Positions 9,254 to 17,757 of a stretch of 64,000 nt of DNA are shown here, piece by piece. The notes under the pieces were generated by a model that had not been told where the DNA came from, made no database searches, and saw only the letters and a program-made list of their open reading frames with translations. The DNA lies in assembly GCF_020080045.1 (NCBI RefSeq), contig NZ_CP083451.1:3335001-3399000 (forward strand), read 5' to 3'. The stretch's first letter is position 1. The number at the start of each line of letters is the position of its first letter. The stretch is from Comamonas odontotermitis. GTDB taxonomy: Bacteria > Pseudomonadota > Gammaproteobacteria > Burkholderiales > Burkholderiaceae_C. The translations under genes were made by a program, and so were the position numbers.

Positions 9254-10300
9254 ATGAATGACATGCGGATTGCCGGTTTCTTTTTTGCCATTGCCAAGCT
9301 GATCGCCTCGCTCCTGATGCTGGCCGGTGTGGTCTGGGCCTGCGGGGCTCTGTGGTTTCAGTTGGCGCAAACAGTCAAATCTGGCTCGGCGCGGGGCCTG
9401 ATTCTGGGCATCTGGGTCGGCTTTGGCCTCTACAGCATCTATCTTTTGTGGCAGCAGCGCGTGCCCAAGGGCTTGCTGATCTACGGCGTGCTGCTGGGCG
9501 CCATTCTCGTGTGGTGGAGCACCATCCACCCCTCGAACACGCGCCGTTGGGCGCCCGATGTGGCCCAACAGCTATCCGGCAGCATCAGCGGCGACATCGC
9601 CACGCTGCACAATGTCCGCAATTTTGACTGGCAGACCGCCACCCGCGCCACCCCGCGCTGGGAAGACCGCAGCTATGACCTGAACCAGCTGGTATCGGTG
9701 GACATGGCCACCTCGTACTGGATGGGACCGGCCATTGCGCATACCCTGGTGTCGTTTGGCTTTGACGATGGCAAGGGCCCGCGCAGGTACCTGACGTTCT
9801 CGGTCGAAATCCGCAAGGAGGCGGGCGAGTCGTTCTCGGCCATTGGCGGCTTCTTCAAGCAGTTCGAACTGAGCCTGGTTGCCGCCGAAGAGCGCGACAT
9901 TCTGCGCGTGCGCAGCAACCTGCGCGGCGAAGAGGTCTACCTCTACAGCATTCAGATGCCGCGCGCCGCCATGCGCTCGCTGTTTGCCGCCTATGTCGAC
10001 AAGGCCAACGCCCTGGTGGAAACGCCTGCGTTCTACCACACGGTATTTGCCAATTGCACCACCATCGTGTTCGACATGGTACGCAGCATCGTTCCCGGCC
10101 TGCCGCTCGATTGGCGCCTGCTGGCCAGCGGCTATCTGCCGCAGTATGTGGACAGCCTGGGCGCGCTGGCCCGCCCCCATGATTTCGAAGCGCTGCGCAG
10201 CGCAGCCCATATCAATGACCGCGCCAGGGCAGCGCTGCCCGGCGAGGATTTTTCAGCAGCCATCCGCAAAGGCGTGCCGCAGGCGCCCGCCCTGCCCTGA
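9254..10300 (+). CDS. DUF4105 domain membrane protein
   Basis: This 348-residue protein has three N-terminal hydrophobic segments in the first 90 residues, followed by a soluble domain. The soluble domain carries DUF4105-like landmarks: VRNFDW, SFGFDDG, the YSIQMPR stretch and YHTVFANCTTIVFD, whose conserved Cys-Thr-Thr suggests a papain-like or NlpC-like hydrolase fold. The function is unknown, although DUF4105 proteins are often found in envelope contexts. ATG 9254 follows the upstream shadow region; MRIAGFF at 9263 is an alternative start. Confidence 0.78.
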   Translation: MNDMRIAGFFFAIAKLIASLLMLAGVVWACGALWFQLAQTVKSGSARGLILGIWVGFGLYSIYLLWQQRVPKGLLIYGVLLGAILVWWSTIHPSNTRRWAPDVAQQLSGSISGDIATLHNVRNFDWQTATRATPRWEDRSYDLNQLVSVDMATSYWMGPAIAHTLVSFGFDDGKGPRRYLTFSVEIRKEAGESFSAIGGFFKQFELSLVAAEERDILRVRSNLRGEEVYLYSIQMPRAAMRSLFAAYVDKANALVETPAFYHTVFANCTTIVFDMVRSIVPGLPLDWRLLASGYLPQYVDSLGALARPHDFEALRSAAHINDRARAALPGEDFSAAIRKGVPQAPALP

Positions 10301-10315
10301 TCCGCTGCACAAATC

Positions 10316-10329
10316 TTGATGCGAATCAA
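10316..10329. promoter_or_regulatory. second perfect FNR-type palindrome in a convergent gap
   Basis: TTGAT-GCGA-ATCAA is identical to the FNR/Anr consensus at all fixed positions. One more matching base pair on each side makes a 7-bp inverted repeat (10314-10331). It sits between the converging 3' ends of the DUF4105 gene and the amidase gene. It could be a regulatory site, a weak terminator stem or chance. Confidence 0.35.
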
Positions 10330-10361
10330 GAATCAAGCGCTTGTCCGGCCATACAGCCGCG

Positions 10362-11816
10362 TCAGACGCCTTGCAGCAGCGGGCTGCGCAACTGGCTGTA
10401 GCCGCTGGCCTGGTCATAGGCGTGGCCGAGCTGCAGCACCGCCCAATCTGCCCGCAGGCCGCCCACGATCTGGATACCGGCCGGCAATCCCTGGGCGCTG
10501 ATGCCGGCAGGCACGGCAAGCGTGGGCAGGCCCGCCATGGTGGCAGCAATCACCACTTCCATCCAGCGGTGGTAGGTGTCCATCTCGCGTTCGCCCACCA
10601 TGTGCGGCCAGTCCAGTTCCACCGCGAATGGGTAGACCTGGGTGCCGGGCATCGCCAGATAGTCAAAGCGCTGCAGAAGGCCGTGCAGCTGGAGGTACCA
10701 GCTGCTGCGCACCTTGGCAGCCTCGTAGATGCGCATGCCTGACAGACGCATCCCACGCTCGATCTCCCACACCGCTTCGGGCTTGAGCAGGCTGCGCTTG
10801 GCCGGATCGGTGTAGAGCACCAGATTGGCACCCGCCACCTGCAGGCTGCGCACATCCAGCCAGGCCTCCCACAATTGCTCCAGATCGAAGTCGAGCACGG
10901 CAGGCTCCACCACCGCCCCCAGGCTGCGAAAGTGCTCCAGCGCCGCCTCCTGCTGCGCCAGCAGGCCGGGCTCCATGGCCAGATGGCCGCCCCAGTCGCC
11001 CAGCCACCCGATGCGCGCGCCCTGAAAATCGCGCTGCAGGCCGTCCACCGCAAAGGCACCGGTGGGCCACTCGCGCGCCAGCGGGGTGCGGGTGTCGGCG
11101 CCGGCCATCACCTGCATCTGCAGGGCCAGGTCGGGCACATTGCGAGCCATGGGGCCGTTGGTGCTGTACTGCTGCAGGAACAGTTCCTCAGCCGGGCCAT
11201 AGGGCACGGCCCCCAGCGATGGCCGAAAGCCAAACACGTTGTTGAAGGCCGCTGGCGTGCGCAGCGAGCCCATCATGTCCGAGCCATCGGCAAACGGCAG
11301 CATATGCAAGGCGGTGGCAACTGCCGCGCCGCCCGAGCTGCCTCCGGCCGAGCGCGTGGGCGCCCAGGCGTTGCGTGTGGCGCCGTACACCAGGTTGTAG
11401 GTATGGCCGCCGAGGCCGAATTCGGGTGAATTGGTGCGGCCGACAAACACCGCACCGCTGGCGCGCATGCGCTCGAAGTGAATGGCATCGGCCTCGGACA
11501 CCTGGCCTGCAAACAGTGGTGAGCCTCGCGTTGTCACCATGCCCTGCACCGGCAGAATGTCCTTGGGGGCTTGCGGAATGCCATGCAGCAGCCCGCGCGA
11601 GCGGCCCTGCGCCAGCTCCAGATCCAGCCGCTGCGCCTGGGTCAGCAGGGTTTCGCGGTCCTGCAGGGCCACAATGGCGTTGACCTGCGGGTTGAGCGCA
11701 TCGATCTGCGCCAGGTAGGCATGCAGCACATCCACGCAGGAGACGTGGCGCGCATGGATGGCGGCGGACAGCGCAACACCCGATAGTTCGGTGATCTGGG
11801 CGGGCAGGTTGGGCAT
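10362..11816 (-). CDS. amidase signature family protein
   Basis: This 484-residue member of the amidase signature family hydrolyses amide bonds with a Ser-cisSer-Lys triad. The lysine is K85 (APKDILPV), the cis-serine region is GGSSGG at 158-163, and the nucleophile is S184 in GSDMMGSLR. Most family members read DTGGS or DIGGS there, so the MM in place of the small residues before Gly-Ser is unusual and may alter the oxyanion hole. A good AAGGAG ribosome site precedes ATG 11816. The substrate is unknown; no gatB/gatC-like genes are nearby, so it is not the tRNA amidotransferase subunit. Confidence 0.85.
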   Translation of the reverse strand: MPNLPAQITELSGVALSAAIHARHVSCVDVLHAYLAQIDALNPQVNAIVALQDRETLLTQAQRLDLELAQGRSRGLLHGIPQAPKDILPVQGMVTTRGSPLFAGQVSEADAIHFERMRASGAVFVGRTNSPEFGLGGHTYNLVYGATRNAWAPTRSAGGSSGGAAVATALHMLPFADGSDMMGSLRTPAAFNNVFGFRPSLGAVPYGPAEELFLQQYSTNGPMARNVPDLALQMQVMAGADTRTPLAREWPTGAFAVDGLQRDFQGARIGWLGDWGGHLAMEPGLLAQQEAALEHFRSLGAVVEPAVLDFDLEQLWEAWLDVRSLQVAGANLVLYTDPAKRSLLKPEAVWEIERGMRLSGMRIYEAAKVRSSWYLQLHGLLQRFDYLAMPGTQVYPFAVELDWPHMVGEREMDTYHRWMEVVIAATMAGLPTLAVPAGISAQGLPAGIQIVGGLRADWAVLQLGHAYDQASGYSQLRSPLLQGV

Positions 11817-12024
11817 GGCGGCTCCTTGAAGGCTTGGCATCCATACTAACCAGCGCGCACAAATCCCCGGCAAGCCGACTGTCGCCTCCGTGCATGGCGA
11901 TAATCGCGGTCAAATCCATCAACGACGGATGCAGATCAGGCGCAGGCCAGACGCTTGCCTGCCAGAGGCTCCCCCTTGGCACCTCGGCTTTGTGCCAGAC
12001 CATGCATCAAAACAAGTTGCCCCC

Positions 12025-12678
12025 ATGAAAACCGCCGATATCGAACCGTTTTTCGCCACGCTGAAGGCTGCCAACCCCTCGCCACAGACCGAGCTGGAGT
12101 ACACCTCGGTGTTCGAGCTGCTCACCGCTGTGCTGCTGTCGGCCCAGGCCACCGATGTGGGCGTGAACAAGGCCACGCGCAAGCTCTTTCCGGTTGCCAA
12201 CACACCGCAGGCCATTCTGGACCTGGGCCTCGAAGGCCTGGAGAGCCATATCAAGACCATTGGCCTGTACCGCAGCAAGGCCAAGCACCTGATGGAAACC
12301 TGCCGCATGCTGGTGCAGCTCCATGGCGGCAAGGTCCCCGACACCCGCGAAGCGCTGGAGGCCCTGCCAGGCGTGGGCCGCAAGACGGCCAATGTGGTGC
12401 TGAACGTGGCATTTGGCCAGCCGACCATGGCAGTCGATACGCACATCTTCCGCGTCGGCAACCGCACGGGTCTGGCACCTGGCAAGAACCCGCTGGAAGT
12501 GGAAAAGCAGCTGATGAAGCGCGTACCCGACGAATACGCCGTCGATTCGCACCACTGGCTGATTCTGCTGGGCCGCTATGTGTGCCAGGCGCGCAAACCG
12601 CGCTGCTGGGAATGCGTGGTGGCGCCCTACTGCGATTTCACGCCAAAGACGCCAGCGCCAGCTTCGGGCATGCGCTGA
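12025..12678 (+). CDS. nth: endonuclease III
   Basis: This bifunctional DNA glycosylase/AP lyase of base excision repair removes oxidised pyrimidines. The 217-residue product aligns position by position with the E. coli enzyme landmarks. The helix-hairpin-helix is LPGVGRKTANVV, with catalytic K120; the catalytic Asp is D138 in VDTHIFRV. The iron-sulfur ligands C187, C194, C197 and C203 have the spacing C-X6-C-X2-C-X5-C. ATG 12025 gives the canonical N terminus. It is a single-gene unit. Confidence 0.96.
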   Translation: MKTADIEPFFATLKAANPSPQTELEYTSVFELLTAVLLSAQATDVGVNKATRKLFPVANTPQAILDLGLEGLESHIKTIGLYRSKAKHLMETCRMLVQLHGGKVPDTREALEALPGVGRKTANVVLNVAFGQPTMAVDTHIFRVGNRTGLAPGKNPLEVEKQLMKRVPDEYAVDSHHWLILLGRYVCQARKPRCWECVVAPYCDFTPKTPAPASGMR

Positions 12679-12744
12679 GCAGAAAACGCTACCAAAATAA
12701 TAGCAAATTGCGCTTCCCCATTGGGCGCGAGCAGCCTCTTTTGA

Positions 12745-13836
12745 TCAACTCTGCTGGCTGACCCCGGCAGATGCAAAGCTCGCCATCTCGCGCAGGATGG
12801 CGCAGGCCGACTGCAACAGCGGCCAGACCAGTGCAGCGCCCGAGCCTTCGCCCAGCCGCAGTTGCCAATCGAGCAGCAGCTGCGCATGCAGATGGGCCAG
12901 CATGCGCGTGTGGCCCGGCTCACCCGAGCGGTGGGCGTAGACGCAGCGCTCCAGCACGGCAGGCTGCAGGCGGCTGGCCACCAGCACGGCCGCCGTGGTG
13001 ATGAAGCCATCGACCACAATCACGCGGCGCTCCACGGCAGCCTGCAGCACGGCACCCACCATGGTGGCGATCTCCAGCCCGCCCATCGCGCACAGTACAT
13101 CCAGCGGCTCCTGCGCGCCAGCATGCAGGTCCAGCACCTGGCGCAGCACTTCCACCTTGCGCGCAAGGCCTGCCGCATCGAGCCCGGTGCCGACGCCAGT
13201 CACCGCCTCGATCGGTTCATTGCACAAACGCGCCAGCAGCAGCGAAGCGCTGGAGGTGTTGCCGATCCCCATCTCACCCAGCAGCAGTGCATTGCCCGGC
13301 AATTGCTGCACCAGCACCATGCCGTTGCGCAGGGCCATCGCGCATTGCTCTGCCGTCATCGCCGGGCCCGCGCTGCAATCGGCAGAACCGTAGGCAATCT
13401 TGCGGCGCCACAGACGGGGCTCGCCGGGCACGGGCAGCTTGTGCGCCGGGTCCTGCTCGCGCGCGGCAAAATCCCTGGCCACGCCGCAATCCACCACATT
13501 CAGTGCAATGCCGTTGTGCCGCGCCAGCACGCTGACGGCAGCGCCTCCTGCCAGAAAATTCTCGACCATCTGCCAGGTCACATCGACCGGATATGCCGAA
13601 ACCCCCCGCGCCGCCAGGCCGTGATCGGCTGCAAACACCAGCATCTGCGGCGCCTGCAGCACAGGCTGCTCATCTCCCAGAATGCAGGCAATGCGCAGCG
13701 CGAGCTGCTCCAGCTGGCCCAGAGAGCCCACCGGCTTGGTCTTCTGATCAAGCAAATGCTGAACCCGGCTTTGCAGGCCAGCGTCGTGAAGCGAGGAAAC
13801 GGAAGGGATGGATGCGATCGTGCGGATATCAGACAT
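12745..13836 (-). CDS. cobT: nicotinate-nucleotide:dimethylbenzimidazole phosphoribosyltransferase
   Basis: CobT transfers ribose phosphate from nicotinate mononucleotide to 5,6-dimethylbenzimidazole, giving alpha-ribazole phosphate for the cobalamin lower ligand. The 363-residue length is normal. Family landmarks include DQKTKPVGSLGQLE, FAADHGLAARGVSAYP, the long GGAAVSVLAR segment, LLLGEMGIGNTSSAS and the C-terminal VVDGFITTAA with HRSGEPGH; the catalytic Glu lies in the C-terminal part. It is separated from the main cobalamin operon by two secreted-protein genes, and its upstream region carries no cobalamin riboswitch that I can see. Its partner BluB, which makes the base, is encoded in the main operon. 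Confidence 0.95.
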   Translation of the reverse strand: MSDIRTIASIPSVSSLHDAGLQSRVQHLLDQKTKPVGSLGQLEQLALRIACILGDEQPVLQAPQMLVFAADHGLAARGVSAYPVDVTWQMVENFLAGGAAVSVLARHNGIALNVVDCGVARDFAAREQDPAHKLPVPGEPRLWRRKIAYGSADCSAGPAMTAEQCAMALRNGMVLVQQLPGNALLLGEMGIGNTSSASLLLARLCNEPIEAVTGVGTGLDAAGLARKVEVLRQVLDLHAGAQEPLDVLCAMGGLEIATMVGAVLQAAVERRVIVVDGFITTAAVLVASRLQPAVLERCVYAHRSGEPGHTRMLAHLHAQLLLDWQLRLGEGSGAALVWPLLQSACAILREMASFASAGVSQQS

Positions 13837-13944
13837 GGTGCGAAATGCTGGGGACAGGCTTGGGGCACAGCGGCGCAAGCCATCCAAGCCAGAGGCGCAT
13901 AGTATCGCGCTACCGCCAACACGTTGCAGGGCCTCTGGCCCATA

Positions 13945-13983
13945 CCAAAAGAAAACGCTCTGACCGGTTGCCCGGCCAGAGCG
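13945..13983 (-). terminator. Rho-independent terminator of the small secreted protein gene
   Basis: CGCTCTG (13956-13962) pairs with CAGAGCG (13977-13983), with an inner CCGG/CCGG stem and a 4-base loop. On the minus strand the hairpin is followed immediately by TTTTCTTTT. It lies between the gene ending at 14093 and cobT and should insulate cobT from read-through. Confidence 0.85.
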
Positions 13984-14075
13984 CAAATTCGGATGGGTGC
14001 ACTGGCGTGTTACACACCCGTCCGAGAGAGCTCAGGCGTGATCGGATGCGTGCAGACGCACCTACGCGCTGCCTC

Positions 14076-14094
14076 AGAACGTGTTTACGATCTC
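14076..14094 (-). repeat. 19-bp dispersed repeat, copy 1
   Basis: The minus-strand sequence GAGATCGTAAACACGTTCT occurs here, overlapping the stop codon of the small secreted-protein gene, and again at 42732-42750 upstream of lgt. A 13-base part (AAACACGTTCTGA) recurs at 54742-54754. The exact identity over 19 bases is notable in a 64-kb window. Confidence 0.6.
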
Positions 14095-14503
14095 AGGGCT
14101 TGGCCGGAACGGTGTAGGTGTATTCGCGCAGAATACCGCCGCCCTGCACGGAGCCGCTGTCCTGGCCGTTGGTCACCCGATCCACGCAGGCACGCCTGTC
14201 TTCTTCGACCCGAAACACGCCGCAGCGGGCCACGGCGTTGCCGGCGTACTGGTCACTGCTGCGGTCGGTCAGTTGTCCCTGTCGGCCGGCCTGAAGGGCG
14301 GCGGCGGCCTCTCGGGCGCTGGAGCTGCCATCGGCCACGTTGCGATCCGCGCGTTGATGGGCTTTGCCGCCCTTGTGCGGATGCTGCGCGTGTTTGGCGG
14401 GAGCTTTTTCGGGCGCGGCTGGCTGTGCAGACGCAAAACCGGTCACACCCAAGGCAACCGCAGCAATGGCAATTTGCAAGGATTGGCGGACAACATTTTT
14501 CAT
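14093..14503 (-). CDS. small secreted protein of unknown function
   Basis: The 136-residue product starts at ATG 14503 behind a strong AAGGA ribosome site. It has a classical signal peptide, with hydrophobic residues 8-24 and predicted cleavage after ASA near residue 26. The mature part is Ala-, Lys- and His-rich at first (EKAPAKHAQHPHKGG). A compact C-terminal half follows with two cysteines (RCGVFRVEEDRRACVDRV) that could form a disulfide in the periplasm. I do not recognise a family. It is divergent from the IPTL-CTERM-like gene across a 319-base AT-rich gap and is followed by its own terminator. Confidence 0.65.
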   Translation of the reverse strand: MKNVVRQSLQIAIAAVALGVTGFASAQPAAPEKAPAKHAQHPHKGGKAHQRADRNVADGSSSAREAAAALQAGRQGQLTDRSSDQYAGNAVARCGVFRVEEDRRACVDRVTNGQDSGSVQGGGILREYTYTVPAKP

Positions 14504-14822
14504 GGTGATCTTCCTTCTGTCTGGTAAGGGGCAATTGCAACCAACAGCATGCGTGTGATCCCTGGCTGTCGTTATCGGCCCAGCCCGCCAGACCATGCAG
14601 TCCATGGCCTACATGTCGCCATGACGCACATGTTGCTCATGCGCCACCGCCTTTTCGGCGCGTTCCGTGAACGCCCCTGACGCCCAGCTCTGACCACGGT
14701 CTTCACATATACCTAGTTTTGTTGTGATTTTTGAACATAACTGAAACCAAAATATTTGTTGTCAATTTAATTTCATTTATTAATTAATAATATAAATAAA
14801 TTCTTTATAACAGAGGACAGGG
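14504..14822. other. divergent intergenic region with extreme AT-rich block
   Basis: No gene is seen. The right half (about 14705-14815) is strikingly AT-rich, with runs such as TTAATTAATAATATAAATAA, against a GC-rich background. It ends just before an AGAGGA ribosome site and ATG 14823. It must contain the promoters of both flanking secreted-protein genes and could be a target for H-NS/MvaT-like silencing. Confidence 0.6.
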
Positions 14823-16199
14823 ATGAGAACCACGAGAGAAATGTTGGGGCTGTGCTCAGCCCTGCTGGTGTGCATTGCTGCGCACGCGGAAACCCCGGTG
14901 GCGGCCAATTCACAGTATTTCACCGGCTGGAAAATGGCCAAGTTTGTGACGGCGGTTCCCACGCCCACAGCAGGCGTGCCGATCAATGCGACGATCGGCG
15001 GGACTCCGTTCACGATCAACACCGTGGGCACACCGCCCACCACCTGGGCGACCTGGGGCAGCGGACAAAGCAACGCGCTCATGAGTTCTACCGATCTGCC
15101 GGCCAATATCGGGCTTCCGACGGACCCGGGCAATGTGTGGGAAGTGGGCGCGGGCGAGGTCTCGATGAAGTTCCAGGCGCCGATGGTGGTGGGAACGACC
15201 CTGTTCAGCCATGATTTCGACTCAACCGATGCCATGGAGTACCGCTTCTACCGCTGCGACGGCACGCAGGTGGATGCAAGCCTGGTCGAATACCTGCAGA
15301 TCGCCACGGCCAACAACCCGGTGCAGACGCCTCCGGTGGCCAATGCCACCGATTCCTTCTGGAAATTGGCAAGCCCGACCACCGGCCCTCTCAATGGCAC
15401 CACAGTGGGCCTGGTGGTAAAAGCTGCCGATGTCTGCGAAATCCGGGCCAAGGAACTGGGACTGCCAAGGCACTCCACCATTGACATGATGCTGGGCATT
15501 CCGCCCACCCCCAACCCGGTTGCCGACACCAGCAATACCGTGCAAGGCCAGCCCGTCACCCTGGATGTGCGCGCCAATGACACCACGTCCTCGCCACCGG
15601 CAACCCTCGCGCCGCCCACCATTGCGCAGCAACCCGCCAACGGCACGGTCACCGTCGATGGTTCCGGCAAGGTGGTCTACACACCCAACGCAGGATTTTC
15701 GGGGACCGATACGTTCACCTACCAAGTGTGCGTGCAGACCGCCCCCACCCAGTGCAAAACGGCTACGGTGAGCGTGAACGTGCTGGGAGCAACCGCCACG
15801 GCAGACTCTGCCGCCACCAAGGTGGATACGCCAGTGACCGTCAGCATTCTGGCCAACGACGCTTCTTCCGATCCTGCCAATGCCCCGCTGGCTGGGCCCG
15901 CCACAGCGGTTTCTGCCCCCACGCATGGCACCGTCGTCTACAACGCCGATGGCACTGCCACCTATACCCCTTCGGCAGGGTTTACCGGCACCGATACCTT
16001 CCAGTACCAGATCTGCACCGCGCAAGGCACTTACCCTACACCGGCGTGCGCGACGGCCCAGGTGACGGTGGTCGTAGCTCCCACCGTAACGCCACCAACG
16101 CCCGGTGCGACCTCATCCGTTCCGGTGGACAGCCCCTGGGCACTCTTGCTGGCATCGATGGGCCTGATGGCTCTGGCCGTGCGCCGGACCAAACGCTGA
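14823..16199 (+). CDS. secreted Ig-like repeat protein with IPTL-CTERM-like anchor
   Basis: The 458-residue protein is built as an exported surface protein. A signal peptide ends near residue 20 (AHAE). An unrecognised N-terminal domain follows to about residue 225. Two tandem Ig-like (Big_9/cadherin-like) repeats lie at about 228-320 and 321-418; each ends in a YTPNAGFSGTDTFTYQV-type motif. The C terminus (432-458) has a short spacer, SVPVDSPW, one hydrophobic segment and RRTKR, matching the layout of IPTL-CTERM/PEP-CTERM sorting signals. A role in adhesion or envelope anchoring is inferred from the domains only. No sortase-like gene is nearby. A strong terminator follows. Confidence 0.78.
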   Translation: MRTTREMLGLCSALLVCIAAHAETPVAANSQYFTGWKMAKFVTAVPTPTAGVPINATIGGTPFTINTVGTPPTTWATWGSGQSNALMSSTDLPANIGLPTDPGNVWEVGAGEVSMKFQAPMVVGTTLFSHDFDSTDAMEYRFYRCDGTQVDASLVEYLQIATANNPVQTPPVANATDSFWKLASPTTGPLNGTTVGLVVKAADVCEIRAKELGLPRHSTIDMMLGIPPTPNPVADTSNTVQGQPVTLDVRANDTTSSPPATLAPPTIAQQPANGTVTVDGSGKVVYTPNAGFSGTDTFTYQVCVQTAPTQCKTATVSVNVLGATATADSAATKVDTPVTVSILANDASSDPANAPLAGPATAVSAPTHGTVVYNADGTATYTPSAGFTGTDTFQYQICTAQGTYPTPACATAQVTVVVAPTVTPPTPGATSSVPVDSPWALLLASMGLMALAVRRTKR

Positions 16200-16230
16200 T
16201 CTGACACGATCCGCATCGCCCCGTAACGGT

Positions 16231-16267
16231 AAAAGCGCCAGCGCATGATGAATGTGCTGGCGCTTTT
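16231..16267. terminator. bidirectional terminator between the Ig-repeat gene and cobQ
   Basis: AAAAGCGCCAGC (16231-16242) and GCTGGCGCTTTT (16256-16267) are perfectly complementary over 12 bp, giving a U tract in both directions. It closes the plus-strand secreted-protein gene and the minus-strand cobalamin operon that ends with cobQ at 16294. Confidence 0.9.
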
Positions 16268-16293
16268 CATTCGGTCAGACAGAAGGGCAGGTT

Positions 16294-17757
16294 TTACCGG
16301 AGCGCGAGAGCCTCCGCTTCAAACCACTCGCCAACGCCCTGCGCCAGCCGATCGAAAACCTGCTCCAGGCTGGGCGCGCCATGGCCGAACAGGGCATGAA
16401 TGACCTCCCCGTTCTCGAACAAGCCATGCAGATAGGTGCCCAGCACCGCTGGGTTTCCGCCCTGCCACAACAGGCCCGGCAGCAGCTCGTGTGCGGGATG
16501 GCTGGTGCCCGCCTGCATGTCGGCTCGCAGTTGAGTCTGTCCATGGTGGATTTCATAACCGCGCACCTGCACGCCGCCCAAAGCCTGCCACGGCGCCTGC
16601 AAGGCAGGCAACGCGAACGCAGTGGGCTGCACCGTCTTGTCCTGCGCAAACAGGGTGGCCAGCGGCAGCAGGCCCAGACCGGCTGCGTTGCCATCGACGC
16701 CATGCAGATCGATCAACGCCTCGCCCAGCATCTGCAGGCCTCCGCAAATGCCCAGCACCCGCTTGCCTGCCTGGGCGTGCGCCGTCACGGCGGCATCCAG
16801 CCCCTGCGAGCGCATCCAGGCCAGATCGGCGGCCGTGGCCTTGCTGCCCGGCAGGATGACCCAATCGGCACCCGCCAGCTGCGAGGGCGAGCGGGCCCAG
16901 ACCACCCGCACGCCCGGCACCTGCAGCAGCGGCTGAAATTCATCCAGATTGCTGATGCGCGGATAGGCAATGATGGCGATGGTGGTGTGCACCGCCTGCC
17001 CCGCGCCGGCGCTGCCACGGTCGTCAAACACGCCGTCTTCTTCCGGCAGGCCGTGCGCAAACTGCATGGGGATGCAGGCCACGGTAGGCACGCCGGTTCT
17101 CTCTTCCAGCATCTGCGGCGCGGGCGCGAGCAGGCTGGCATCGCCCCGGAACTTGTTGAGCACAAAGCCTTTGATGAGCGCCTGCTCCTCAGGAGGCAAC
17201 AGAGCCCAGGTGCCATAGAGGTGCGCAAACGCGCCGCCCCGGTCGATGTCGGCCACCAGCAGGCAGTGCGCGTCGCAGTGGCGCGCCACGCGCATGTTGA
17301 CCACGTCACTCGCGTGCAGGTTGATCTCGGCGGGCGAGCCCGCCCCTTCGATCACCACCACATCGTTTTCGGCGCGCAACTCATCCAGCGCCTGGGCGAT
17401 CTGCGGCCAGACCCGGGCACTGCGGCCGCGCCAAGGCATGGCCGTCAGCTCGTCATTCACCTGGCCGAATAGCACGACCTGGCTTTTGGTATCGGCCTCG
17501 GGCTTGAGCAGCAGCGGGTTCATGCGCACATCGGGTACGGCGCCTGCGGCCAGCGCCTGCAGGTACTGCGCGGTACCAATCTCGCCCCACTGGCCATCAG
17601 GCGTGGCCACCACGCGCGCATTGTTGCTCATGTTCTGCGCCTTGAAGGGCGCCACCTTGTAGCCTTGCGCCCGGTACCAGGCACACAGCGCCGTGGCCAC
17701 CCAGCTCTTGCCTGCACCGCTGCTGGTGCCCAGCACCATCACACACCGGGCGGTCAT
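16294..17757 (-). CDS. cobQ: cobyric acid synthase
   Basis: CobQ amidates the b, d, e and g side chains of adenosylcobyrinate a,c-diamide, using glutamine and ATP. The 487-residue protein begins with the deviant P-loop VLGTSSGAGKSW. It contains VIEGAGSPAEINL and the class I glutamine amidotransferase domain with nucleophile Cys in ILGICGGLQMLG and the His in GTYLHGLFE. It is the last gene of the operon. Its start overlaps the stop of the DUF3037 gene by ATGA, so its translation is coupled to that gene. Confidence 0.96.
   Translation of the reverse strand: MTARCVMVLGTSSGAGKSWVATALCAWYRAQGYKVAPFKAQNMSNNARVVATPDGQWGEIGTAQYLQALAAGAVPDVRMNPLLLKPEADTKSQVVLFGQVNDELTAMPWRGRSARVWPQIAQALDELRAENDVVVIEGAGSPAEINLHASDVVNMRVARHCDAHCLLVADIDRGGAFAHLYGTWALLPPEEQALIKGFVLNKFRGDASLLAPAPQMLEERTGVPTVACIPMQFAHGLPEEDGVFDDRGSAGAGQAVHTTIAIIAYPRISNLDEFQPLLQVPGVRVVWARSPSQLAGADWVILPGSKATAADLAWMRSQGLDAAVTAHAQAGKRVLGICGGLQMLGEALIDLHGVDGNAAGLGLLPLATLFAQDKTVQPTAFALPALQAPWQALGGVQVRGYEIHHGQTQLRADMQAGTSHPAHELLPGLLWQGGNPAVLGTYLHGLFENGEVIHALFGHGAPSLEQVFDRLAQGVGEWFEAEALALR

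Noticed and set aside
7749..9257. 502-codon plus-strand open frame
   Set aside because: It lies fully opposite the PLP aminotransferase gene, whose catalytic motifs are intact; the antisense translation has no family features.
13837..14092. Possible second cobalamin riboswitch upstream of cobT
   Set aside because: The region has a terminator and an unrelated hairpin (13990-14024), but neither the GCAACGGTAA core nor the GCCACTG box.
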